Below, one piece after another: positions 1 through 11,167 of a stretch of DNA of 64,000 bases (position 1 is the stretch's first letter; every line of letters begins with the position of its first letter). Under the pieces are notes generated by a model. The model searched no databases, was not told the origin of the DNA, and worked only from the letters and a program-made list of their open reading frames with translations. The position numbers and the translations under genes were made by a program. This DNA comes from Solenopsis invicta (lineage: Eukaryota; Arthropoda; Insecta; Hymenoptera; Formicidae): contig NC_052668.1 in assembly GCF_016802725.1 (NCBI RefSeq), forward strand, positions 9,736,501 to 9,800,500, written 5' to 3'.

Positions 1-316
1 AAAAATAGCTAAAAGTACAACTTAAAATCAAAACTTTGAAAATCCGCAATTATAGAAAATTAGTTGTTTTCGTCTTCTAGTGAAAGCAACCATTGATTGT
101 TCAAAAATTCAATTTTTTGACACTTCTATGGAAACAAAAACCCGTCTCACTTTACCCAACATCGCCCTACAAATATTATTAATGTAATAAACAGAATGTC
201 TCCCGTTAAGCGTGTTTCATTGGTAGATTTCTCATTTTTCTTTTGAGTTAATATTATCATTTTGATAATTATAAAGAACAATTTACACAGACGAACATAT
301 TTCGTTTGAATTTTAG
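1..316 (+). other. intron of the EGF-SEA membrane protein gene (partial)
   Basis: AT-rich DNA without a coding frame that ends in a pyrimidine-rich acceptor (TTTTAG, AG at 315-316) directly before the first coding exon seen. The matching donor and all earlier exons lie upstream of the window. Confidence 0.7.
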
Positions 317-3300
317 GTGGAGGCCGAATATGGAGAGGAAGTATCTCGCGATGAGCAGGATCCCACGGGCAACGAAATCCACAGAGTATTATCCGGCGGA
401 GTACTTGGTGCGCCGATAGCACCTCTTACACCAACTGCAAACCAATGCACACCAGAATGCAAATCATCAAAGTCTGAGATATGCGCCGAAATAGGATCCG
501 AAATGAGATGTGTTTGTCGACCAGGATTCGCGAGAATGTTTCTAGATCGCCCTTGCAAACGTAAGTTCACAGATACATCTTGTCGAAATATTTTCATTTT
601 GCGGATATGCTCGATTTAACATACTCGAGTTAATAAGTAATAATTTTTAGCGACCTACACATACACTCTACGCGTTGGTCTGGATCGTGTTGGTCATGAA
701 TTTGTGGCGTATGACACTGCCTTAAACGATTCTACATCGGCAACTTACAAACGTTTAATAGTTCCGACGAAGGATGCTTTGGATAGAACCTTAATGCAGA
801 GTGACTTGAGAGATGTGTACAGAGGCCTCAAGATTGCAGGATTTATTCCGGATCCTACGAAAGTCGAATTTCACGTGCAACTAAGTGATAATGCTAACGA
901 AACTAGATTAAAGGAAGTTCTTCGGAAATATTTAGTTGGAAACAACTATAGCTTAGGTGGCACAGAAGTGTTTGCTTCAAAGAACCTTGATTCGGTAAAT
1001 TAAATTGTGATATAAATATACTGAAAAACTTCAAGGACGTTTTATCATTATTTATTTTTGGTATTTTGCGTTTTAATCTAATTTAGATCGAGGCGGTCGA
1101 TTTTGACGAATGTGCTTCCAAGGAAGGCGGCCCACATCATGACTGTTCGCCTTACGCAGCATGCTTCAATTTACGAGGATCCTATCAATGTTCTTGTAAA
1201 GAAGGCTGGGCTGATTTATCAGAAAATCCAACGTATCCTGGAAGAGTATGCTCGCAAGCTCCACTAGGATGCGCTGGCTGCAATAATAAGGGTCATTGCA
1301 TCACCAATTCTCTTGGACAAGAAGTATGCGAATGCTTCCCTTGGCACAGCGGTCAACGATGTCAAGTTAATCTTAAAGGTAAAGGAAGCATCTTTTGTGA
1401 AACATAATGCTTTTATAATTAAATCAAAACTAATATTACATAGGAAAAAAACGAAACTTTTAAATAATCGCATATCCGTATGTTTGCAGTTTTGTTGATA
1501 GCTCTAGTGACGACTGGCGCAATCCTGTTGGGACTTTTAGCCATCTGTATGGGAATGACATGCTTCCGACATCCAGGACGGAACCGAAAGACCGGCGATA
1601 GACGGGCCATGATTCCCGGAACAGGTTGTGATACCAGCAGCGAGGGTAGCGTCACTGACTTGGCGATACCTCATCACGTACCACACGTTTTGCCACCACC
1701 GCCGCAAATGATTGCTCCCTTGCCACCGAACAAACGACCAATTCGTAAGATCAGCGCAAAACCTCGTCATCCACCCAGAAAAGCAACTATGGTGCCTGTA
1801 GCTGGTACATTTCATTATATTATATCCATTTTTTATATCCATTTCTCACTTATTATATTTCAAACAATCTTTTCTATTTATATCGGCGTGCAGCTTTATG
1901 AATTTGAAAAGGTATAAAATCATACAATAAATATGCACTAAATTATGATCAATTATTAGGCATTTCTATTGTTTCTATTAAATCTTTTCCTTATTCAAGA
2001 TTTTTGTAATATTTATATAAATACTAAATTTAATAAATTTATCCAGTAAATTTAATTAATATTTTTTCAGCGATACCAGTCAATGATGATCAGCGTGATC
2101 GTTCCTTGACAGTAATGATTCCACGCGCAAAATATCGATCGGCGCCGCAATCACCACAAAATTACAATAAAACCGTCATGAGTACGTTTGCCGCCGAGGA
2201 ACACAAACTCATAAATTACCTTGACAATGGCGTAAACTCTCCTGCTAATAGAAAACAAAGTATATCTAGCACAAAGGACTGTAAGGAAGCTGATTTGCAA
2301 GGCGCAAGAAATCCGATAACACCTACGGGTGCTCTAGTGAGTGCCGGTTTTCAGGTACGGCTTGTTTTTTGTCACAAAGAAAAATCTAGGATATAATGTA
2401 GATTTAAGACCCTGATTTGTATATGTCATAGGCAAATAGCAATTTTAGGAAAATAGTATCTGACTAGGCAAATAGCATTTGCCTGGTCAAATAGCTTAGA
2501 ATTAAAACACAAAATGCCTGCTTTAAAAACACAAAAATTATGTAATTTATTCTAACCTAACCTAACCTGGCAAATGCTATTTGCCTAGTCAGATACTATT
2601 TTCCTAAAATTGCTATTTGCCTGCGACATATACAACAAATTAAATGAAAAATGGGCCAAGATGATCATAGAAGGAGTGCTGAAATAATATTTCATATGCG
2701 ATTTTCGCAAAAAGTTTCCAATTCATTCACATCGTACTATCACATAATTAAATTAAAAATCAATTTTAATAATACCGATGTTAGTATCTCTAAAATCACT
2801 CGTACCTCGAAGGAAGTGAAAAATCTGTTGCAAAAATTGTGGGATCTTTCGTACATTTTTACAGATGCTAGTTAGCATCGATACTATTAAAATTGATTTA
2901 ATTATATGATAGTACAGTTCTCATTTCAAGATCTGTGTTTAAAACCGAAAGTACCAGCGCGCAGTTCGAATAAATTGAAAACTGTATGTAAAAATGTAAA
3001 ATATTATGTGAAATATTATTTCAGCATCAAAATTTTGCTATGAAATAATAATTATGTTAAATGAATGTTAATTTCAAACGACGCTTATATTTAGTATCAA
3101 AATTATTAAATTGACCAGAAATTTAATTTTCGTGATATTACATTTCTGGGTTCTTCTTAAAAGCTGAATATTAAATCCGGCAAGTATACGGCGCGCATTT
3201 TGGGAAATCTTACATACATACACTTTACGTTTGTATGTAAACTCACTTAGAAAATTATTAAGCATTAAGATCTGCTTTCGACTGTTACTCAATCTCATTA

Positions 3301-3928
3301 TTTAAATGTGTTAATAGTGTTGATACATTTTCTTGTCGTATAAAGATATCGTTTATATCTAGAAAATACATAAACAATATAATGAAATTTTAATTATCGA
3401 CAGGTATCAGCAACGGTAATTCGTACCGTGGATGCTGAATCCACCTTGGCACGTTCATGCGGCGAGACCACTGTAGAACCAGCGACGAAGGTACTGAGGA
3501 GCGGTGATCTTCAAGTTGATTTCGACGCGACTCTGGCCCGTTCGTGCGGTGAAACAACCATACAAGCTCCGACGAAGCTTCTTAGATTGGATTTAGGCGA
3601 GGCTGGTTCTACTTTGGCGAGATCGTGCGGCGAAACGACGATCCAACCACCAACAAAAGTCGCCTCTGCCCGAAGAAACAGTGTTAAGGATACCAGGGAT
3701 AGCGCCAGCGAGGGTCACACCATGGCTGAGCGTGATTTAGGCAGCACTTTGAGACTTCCGGCACAACATCCGCCATTATATAGTCCGGATAGGGTAAGCT
3801 AGTCGTACAAATTTATGTTCAAACATTTAACCCAACATTTCCTACTTTAAAACGTGCTATTTGAGTATTATTAATTAATACTTTTGATACAGACTAGTGA
3901 TCGGGAATCCAACTTTGATTCGCTGTAG
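317..3928 (+). CDS. EGF/SEA-domain single-pass membrane protein, last seven exons (5' end outside the window)
   Basis: Seven exons join in one open frame by GT-AG splicing: 317-560, 651-994, 1087-1378, 1490-1804, 2071-2354, 3404-3793, 3893-3928 (TAG). This gives 634 residues in the window. Order: an EGF-like module (cysteines in QCTPECK...CVCRPGF, residues 34-81); a SEA domain (about 83-196) lacking the usual G/S autocleavage site; an EGF module opening DFDECAS as in calcium-binding EGFs, then a second ending CECFPWHSGQRC (197-293); a hydrophobic helix of about 22 residues from 295; then a 315-residue basic, Pro-rich cytoplasmic tail. Exon 6 carries three TLARSCGETT repeats. The architecture resembles insect proteins named '63 kDa sperm flagellar membrane protein-like', but I assign that only from domain order. 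The substrate or partner is unknown. SEA-EGF proteins are generally cell-surface adhesion or matrix molecules. The amino terminus is missing, so the start cannot be judged. Confidence 0.88.
2419..2633. mobile_element. 215-bp foldback MITE in intron 5 of the membrane protein gene
   Basis: The arms 2419-2483 and 2569-2633 are reverse complements over 65 bp with about two mismatches. Each arm contains GGCAAATAGCAATTTTAGG. The 85-bp spacer contains three CCTAA units (complement of TTAGG) just before the right arm. It carries no coding capacity. The near identity of the arms suggests a fairly recent insertion. Confidence 0.85.
2631..3030. repeat. two head-to-head copies of a dispersed AT-rich repeat
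   Basis: The sequence from ACAACAAATTAAAT onward resembles 17164-17370 and 48975-49205. Here a second copy follows in inverted orientation around the palindrome GATGCTAGTTAGCATC (2864-2879). The clearest paired arms are 2734-2788 and 2864-2915. The repeat is non-coding and lies inside intron 5. Confidence 0.65.
3443..3640 (+). repeat. three-copy TLARSCGETT motif in the cytoplasmic tail
   Basis: The identical decapeptide is encoded at 3443-3472, 3530-3559 and 3611-3640. Each copy is followed by a similar P-x-T-K segment (VEPATKVL, IQAPTKLL, IQPPTKVA). The codons differ among copies almost only at synonymous positions (Ala GCA/GCC/GCG, Thr ACC/ACA/ACG, Arg CGT/CGT/AGA), which implies selection on the peptide itself. 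Confidence 0.9.
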
Positions 3929-6327
3929 ACGCTCAAACGAGAACGAGTCACGATGAGGAGATTGATTGCGGATGAAGCCGCTGGACGGTATTCACTGTAG
4001 ATTTATGAATTATTGTATGACAAAATCTGTCGCTATCTAATCACGTGAAATAACATATTTCACTTCACAATAACTTGTTATTTATTTATCGCGATTGTCA
4101 TGTTGTTTCTTTTCTATTTTTGTTATGTTATTTGCTAATGGTATTGAAAGTAAGTGTCCCAATTAGTGACAAAATTACCTCGTGAAAATAATGTAATAAA
4201 TTGTCGATACATATATCATAATAAGTGCATAAAATTGATTTGACTAGATAATTTAGATATTTAAGATTCTGATAAAATTAAATTTTTTTTTATTTTATTA
4301 AAAATTCTTAATTTATTTATTATATTTTTATAAACAGAGTTTCTATACCATTTAGTAACACTTGATATTGAAATTGTTCTAATTTGTGATACATGCTGAT
4401 CTATATCACTGATAAGTGATAGGCATTCAAACATTTTTGTTACTGACATGTAGTAAAAACAGGAACGTCTCTTTACTAATAAATAATGAATATTAATGGA
4501 TACAAATTTTGAATTGTTATCCGTTTTGACACATTAAGTAGTTTTATTAAATATGAAAATAAAAGAAAGTAATCGTATCTTACTTAATACTCACTTAATA
4601 CTTATGTGACAATTAATATATTTATATATATAGAAACTCTACCGACTATCACAAATTGGTAAAGAACTACGAGTATCCCTTACTGACTCTAATATGATAA
4701 TTTATAGATTAGGAATTTCTATTAATTTTCAAAATTCTGAAAGGAAATATTGCTTTTTTTGAGGCTATTGCTATTAATGCTATTCCTTAATTTAATAATA
4801 AATGTTAAATTACATGTTTTTTTTTAAATAGAAACTTTTTTATTGTTTTTTAACATATTTGTTTTGATTGCTAGTAATATAGAAAAACACATTTTTGTAT
4901 CAATTAATGACACGTACATGCACTAACTAAAAAAGGTATTTTGGGACATTTTCAGTTTATTTACAATGTTCATTCCTATTTACTTGAGGATGTTTACTTA
5001 TTATTTACTTTTAGCTTAATAATAGCTAGAATCAACGAAGAAACTGTCGATTCAAATAATCATTTTCTCATAAGATATCAGTGAGCAATTGCTCGATTTG
5101 CCAACGTTGGCAGCATATTTGTAGCCATAATATTTTAGTATTTACAAAAGAGTTTAATTTCATTTAAAATTCGTTGTAATAAATAATATGTACAATTTTG
5201 AATATCAACGTATTATTTAAAATGAATATTGATCTATATTAATAGATTTATTAAGAAAAAAAGACACAATTTTTACTAATGGGACATTTACTTTACTTGT
5301 GTCGTGTATTTACTTATGACTTTATTACACCTAATTTCATAAAAATTAATGATGTTATTTTAAAAGAACTTTTCTAAATTCAATACTTGATTGGTATGTA
5401 TAAATACTTCTCATATTAACAATCTGCGCGTAATTTCGTCTCAAGATAGAAGATAAGCTCGCGTGACTCAACCCCGTGCCAAAATACAACCAATGAAATA
5501 GGGAAGATGCGCGTGCGCGAAGAAGCTCGTGCTTTCCCTAACGTTTTCACGAAATCGAGCGACTCGTCGCTGCAGCTGATCGAAATATTAGATTATTTTA
5601 TTGATTAAAGAATTTAAGTATAACAAATTCGAATTAATATCAAATCGAAAGATTATCAAGTTTAACACTAAAATATATCTTTTTATAGATAAACTTTTAT
5701 AGAGTTAGATAAACATTGTAGATGTTTATGCAGATTTAAATTTGAAAAAAAATATTTCGATCGCCGCATCTTACCGTGCATGTGCAAGCATGGTGCAACA
5801 GTGTCATAAATAATGGATAGCGCCAAATCGTCGCGCTGACAGTATGACGAGATAGCTCGATGCTTATACCTATATTGATCACAAATGGAGAATATATTTT
5901 ATTTTTATTGTTACTGTTTGTTTGTTTAGTTTATTCTCCGACAAGTCGTGTCATGTTGCCCGGCTTCGTTTCGAGGCTTATTTCGGAGCGATTTAATTTG
6001 CACTTGAGATCGATAATGAAGGTTGTTCTAGTATTTGCTCGAATGTAAATTGTATTATACTACAGAATATTTTTACGCTATATATGTCTACATTCTTTAT
6101 AATATACTTGTATCAAATAAATGTTATTTTTTTTACGTATATTTAATCCCAATGATAACCTTGACGAAAATCAATTTAGCACTAAATTTATAAATTCATG
6201 ATAAAAGATTGTTAAAAATATTGCATTTTAATATTTTACATTCGAGAGACATACTGTCTTCCAACTCATCTTGGATGAAGCCGCGGCAACGTCGCTACAT
6301 ATCAGATTCGAGAAAGAGCAAACGAGA
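3929..6327 (+). other. 3' UTR/downstream flank of the membrane protein gene; no further gene seen
   Basis: After the stop, AATAAA hexamers occur at 4195-4200 and 6116-6121, the latter followed by a T-rich run. A third lies at 7295-7300, beyond two inserted foldback elements. The sequence does not decide which is used. The stretch is AT-rich without a convincing reading frame. A more GC-rich patch at 5430-5590 is unexplained. Confidence 0.4.
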
Positions 6328-6525
6328 CGCGTTAAGCCTTATTATTGCACAATAAAGAGTACAGGCAACGGAAATAAGAAAAAACAACAGGCAATAGATT
6401 TCGCAACTTTTGATTTGATCACAGATATTTTTTGCAGCTTCTGATTGGTTGAAATCTCCTGTCTATTGTTATTCTCTGTTCTTATTGCCTTTGCTTTTCA
6501 TTGCGCAGTAGGCTTTAAGTTCGCG
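6328..6525. mobile_element. imperfect foldback element, about 200 bp
   Basis: The left arm 6329-6404 (GCGTTAAGCCTTATTATTGC...) and the right arm 6444-6525 are reverse complements with scattered mismatches and small gaps. Shared blocks include the AAGCC end, GGCAA, AATAAGAA and CAATAGA. It is an old MITE without coding capacity. Confidence 0.6.
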
Positions 6526-6754
6526 ATGTACGTACTGTTAACTAAATAAATAGCATAAGCGGAGGTGTACGAAGGACAGGTGTGTCACATGTTGAGATTC
6601 TTTCGAGTAAGTTCAGACTTAGTTGAAAGATAATTATTCTTAGATGGATTATATTCTGCCGGTTTAAAAAACGAAGATGCTCATATATCTTAAGTTTCGT
6701 TACTAACTTTTGTCCTCTTTACATCCAAAAATAAGCCTTTCCTTATACATATAC

Positions 6755-7154
6755 AAAGTGTCCCAGATTTCGCGTCACATCCGTTAATAGTAGACTCCTG
6801 AGATCATTTTGAGACAAAAATCCTATAAATGTCAAAATTTCAGGTTTACAATAGTTTTTAAATGAGAAGAGTTTAAAATTGTTCAAATTAATTATCCGAA
6901 ATTCGAGTGCTCAGATATAGCATATCGTATCATAAAAATGTATGTCAAATAATGAAAAATAAGTACCATATTTAGAAACACATTTATAATGTGCCACACC
7001 TAAACGCGCGAATTTCGACTGTTTGATTTGAGAACTTCAAATTCTCTTCATTTGAAAACGTTTATAGCTTCGACATTTCGATATTAGAATTTTCATCTCG
7101 AATTGATCTTTAAAATTTGCTATTAATGAGTGTCATGCAAAGTCTGGGACACCC
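6755..7154. mobile_element. 400-bp TIR element with GTGTCCCAG ends and a possible 11-bp target duplication
   Basis: The left end AAAGTGTCCCAGA and the right end TCTGGGACACCC match as inverted termini. The similarity continues inward imperfectly for roughly 100 bp (for example AAATGAGAAGAG against CTCTTCATTTG). The flanks 6744-6754 and 7155-7165 are both TATACATATAC, which looks like a target-site duplication, although local TA repeats could mimic it. No coding frame. Confidence 0.65.
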
Positions 7155-9039
7155 TATACATATACATATACTCATAGATATACGTATAAATATAGATATA
7201 TTACCCTATTGTACATATTGTCCACCGGAACCTTTTCTACGTAATGCTATTGTAATTTTGTACACTTAGCGCATGTATACTTATACGTACTTTTAATAAA
7301 AGTCAATAATATAACGGCATGTCTTAAACGTACCTGTTTGTTATACTCAAGAAATTATAATCAACTTAAATATGTAAACTGATCTAATTAACAATATTTT
7401 AACATACGAGATATACCTATTATTCGCGTTTTACATACTTCGCGTTGCACGTTCACTTGCGCGAGATACTACCGTGTCTCTTGATCATTATTGTAATCAT
7501 GAGGTCCGTTATTAAGATTTCACTTACTACGTAAATTATCTGTTTTAATCAATTTTTGTCAAACTTTCATCTATTTGCATGAAGTTTAAAATTTTGTAAC
7601 ATATGTATAGAATAATTTAAAGAGATCTACCAAGTCCTCTGAATGTTATTAGAACGAAAATGGTCATAGATTAAAAGCATTAATGACAAATTTAAAAAAG
7701 AGAAAGTTATTTTAAGATAATGATATAAAAAGGCAGAGAATAAAAAGAGAAATAATGGCGTCATAAAAATTAGCTGAATGCTACATTATAAATTAATCTA
7801 TAACCGTTGTGCGTAAAGAACTACCATTTATTATATATAAATAATATAAGCATTCATCGACATAAGTTACTAAAACGTTTCATATATTAAAACATTATGT
7901 AAATCCCGTAATATACTATTTATTCTTATAATAAAAATTTTTAACGTTGTACATATAAGTTTTGATGTCTCAACCTACTTACAGCCTACATACTCGTTGA
8001 CGACGAGAGCATTTCCACGGCTCACCGTAAAATCGTAAACGGTGACTTGATTAATTTCCAATCAGCGGGTTTATTGTTTCGCAAATTCGATTATGGGCGC
8101 TGAACATTTATGGAAGTAATTTCGGACGTCCTTCGTAGCTCGCCCGTTGTGGCATTGAAACGGCCCGACAACCCTCGCTGGAAGAAAAAGCGGCGACGTG
8201 CGCCGGTTCGCGTTTCGTGATTCGTTGCGGGCCGCGACTAAAACATGAGCCTAATCCGCAAAACAAACCGATCCTCCGAATCCCATTCGAGATCCAATTC
8301 TTAGCTGCAAACTTTGCTTTCCATACGCGATGAAAGGCCCGATTCGTTAAAGAGTAGGATGGCAATTATTGCAAATGACTTTATTAATACCCTCGACACT
8401 TATTAAGACTCCTTATCAGAATACTAACAGTAGCAATGGTGAATTCATCGGGAAAATAATTCAGCCTACGTTATACCTAGTTCCGGGCATCATGCTTTGG
8501 CGTGCGACGAAATATAATAGTCAAACTACTATATTTGTGTGACCGACGAGGTTGTCACGTGATTGTCATTAACAAGCGTCACTCTAATTCAGAAAAGTTG
8601 CAGAAATATGTAGGAAAACTGTGTCTCATTGTTTGATTGCAATATTGTAGAAGTGTCACCCGATTTTGCACCATTATTAAAAAAATTAAACGAAAAATTG
8701 TATGTCTTGTTAAATCTATCGCGAACGATTAATTTCCAGTTAAATACTAAAAGAATTAACTCATTAAAAATCTATGAGCATGACACCTACCATAAATAAC
8801 TTTATTTACACTACCTTATTAGGATTCTTCCAAGCGTGACAACCATGACAGCAATTCGTGTTGATCGATTCATCGATTAACTACCTGTTTTTGCAGCTGG
8901 ATGTAGGATGTGTCAACACATTTTATTGTATACAAAGTTGTATGTCTGAAATTGTATGTACTTATGTGTTAATTTAAAAAAAAGAAAAAAGGAATTAAAG
9001 AAATTACAAGAGTTTCGAGACAAAAATTTAAAACATTTG
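7155..9039. other. intergenic, no gene seen; GC-rich patch at about 7990-8370
   Basis: Mostly AT-rich. A UGUACAUA (Pumilio-type) word at 7210-7217 precedes the AATAAA at 7295-7300 and would fit a long 3' UTR, but this is weak. The block 7990-8370 has markedly higher GC and CpG content than its surroundings, with no recognisable protein or RNA gene. It could be a regulatory element. Confidence 0.3.
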
Positions 9040-9500
9040 AATACAATTTATGCCAATAAATAATTTTTTTAAATGTTTTTCAATGTTCATTTTTTATTAG
9101 TTATTGTACAGCTTTATTGTAAAAGTCATATTTATTTCATATTAGTTAATTTGATTTTAGATAATTTAAAGAAAATATGCCTTTAATATTTATTTAATAC
9201 TAACTTTACATTAATTGCTCATTTGAGATAATGATTTAAAAAAATATTTATTTTTAACATTTACTTAATATTAATTTAAAAGACCTTCTGTAATACGAAT
9301 ATTCTCCTTCACTGTGATTGGTCAATTCCTATAGCTTACGGCTCATGACACCGACGTATAGAAAGCCTCTAAGATTTACTTCATATTAATTATTTATTGT
9401 AAATAACAATGAGTTCTCATTTTTTTTCACCAAATGTTTTAGGATAAAAGCTTTGACAAGATTAACATTTTACTAATAAATAAATATTTATTTTAACACC
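9040..9500. repeat. partial copy of the AT-rich TTTAATATTTATTT element family
   Basis: Shares the ordered blocks TTTTTATTAGTTATTGTACA, GATAATTTAAAGAAAATATG and TAATATTTATTTAATA with segments near 10220-10380, 16590-17100 and 17515-17660. No intact ends recognised. Confidence 0.55.
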
Positions 9501-9509
9501 ATAAATAAA

Positions 9510-10015
9510 AGATTGCACAAAAAATTTAAACAGTTGAATTCTTGTGGTGACACTTCCCATGAACTGATAATAATAAAAAAAAAAACAAATTTCTTATCAT
9601 CCCCAATTATCAATAATATAACCGACAAACTAAAAAAAATTTTTAATATTTCTGTAATACTCTTGGCTTATACAGACCTAAATAAGCTCAACAAATACAT
9701 CAGAGTTCGAAAAGGTAAGCTTCCAAATAATTTACAAACGAACGTAGTATACAAAATTAACTGCAAGAATTATAAAGCATCATATGTTGGGGCAGATTAT
9801 TATTAAAAACCAGGTTTAGTAAGCATGAGAATCGTACATAAATAGAAATACAAATCAGTAATAAGTGATCACTGTGTAATAAGTGATTCTACAATCAATA
9901 TACGACATGAATTTTACTGAGTTTAGGTAGAAATATTAAATAAAGAAAAATATTTAAATAATAGTTTACTCTCAAAAATGATACACGTATATAAACAGAA
10001 ACGAATTGGAAAAAC
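9510..10015 (+). pseudogene. Penelope-like element remnant: end of reverse transcriptase and start of GIY-YIG endonuclease
   Basis: Frame +3 from about 9513 reads 97 residues to a stop at 9804-9806. It contains KLKKIFNISVILLAYTDLNK and VVYKINCKNYKASYVGADYY. A Val-Tyr-Lys-Ile-x-Cys segment followed by SYVG is typical of the linker and first motif of the GIY-YIG nuclease at the C-terminus of Penelope-like retroelements. Beyond the stop, in shifted frames, fragments resembling KHENRT, SVISDH and ILNKEKYLNN...LLSKMIHVYKQK continue the same domain to about 10015. In-frame stops and frameshifts show the copy is dead. The catalytic RT domain is not in the window upstream, so this is a 5'-truncated insertion. 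Confidence 0.72.
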
Positions 10016-10200
10016 ATTCAGTTAACATTATTCTATAATACATATATTTAAAACTTATTTAATATTAATTTAATATTCACTTTACATTAACTTTTTATTC
10101 GAAATAATATAATTTGAAAGATTTAATTGACATTTATTATTTTAATATTTATTTAACATTAATTCAGACTTATAATAATTTTTTTGCGATTAACATACAA

Positions 10201-11167
10201 TCCTAATAAGCAATCTTCCTTAAATGTTTTCTTTTTAATATTTATTTTTTATTAATTATACATTATACAGCTTAATTGTAAAAATAATAATTGTTTTATG
10301 TTAATTACATATTTATTTTACATTAATTCTTCATTTAAGATAATAATTTTGAAAAAATATGCATTTTGTCAAATGGATAATTTAGACATGCAAAGAAAAG
10401 TTAAGATTATACTTTAAAAGTCCTGTATGTATTACAGAGTTCTTTTATAAACAGCTGTCACCTTTTTGAATAAATCGTTACTTCGTCTTTATCGGTCTCA
10501 AGAGTTAGACGTGTTCTCAGACGCTTAGATGAATGTTACTTTTGCCCTTTAAATAAAAGTTTCTCCTGCCCATTTAAATTGTATACCGATTATTTCTCAC
10601 ATTTAATATACGTTTATTTAATATTTAGTTTACATTGCTCATTTAAAATAATGTTTTAAAGAAATATTTATTTTTAATTCAACATTAATTTAATTTTATA
10701 TTACTTATTTTTTAAATAAGAATTTAAAATAATGTTTATTTAACATTTATTTAATATTAATTTAATATTTACTTTATTAATTATTTATTTAAAATAATAA
10801 TGTAAAGAAATATTTATCTAATATTTGTTTAATATATAATATTTACTTTACAATAATTATTTGGAATAACAATTTTAAATAAATCATAAAAATTTTATCA
10901 TACTTAATTTAATTGTATTATATTGATTTTTTCTTTTTGAACTTATTTTACTTATTGAAACAAATAAAAGTTATTTCAGATGATATTTTGCATTTATAAT
11001 ATAAAAATTAGTAAAAAGCTATAACTTTATACATGTTTATATAAAAAAATATGCTTTAATTACATATGTTTTTATCTTTTCGACAACATGAAATCGTACA
11101 AATATATTTTTTTCACTGCAAAAAATGTTTCTCAAAATGTTAAAAAAATACTGCTTTGCTTATTGGA
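10201..11167. mobile_element. AT-rich TIR element, family A, copy of about 970 bp
   Basis: Starts TCCTAATAAGCAATC and ends GCTTTGCTTATTGGA, which are imperfect inverted termini. The interior is nearly all degenerate TTTAATATTTATTT/AACATTAATTT units. It also contains AAAAAATATGCTTTAATTAC...TATCTTTTCGACAA, which is shared with 18036-18090 and, inverted, with 34280-34310 and 37560-37610. Non-coding. Confidence 0.62.

Noticed and set aside
2552..2568. three CCTAA units as a telomere-derived tract
   Set aside because: Three units are too few to claim a telomeric origin. They may simply belong to the MITE consensus.
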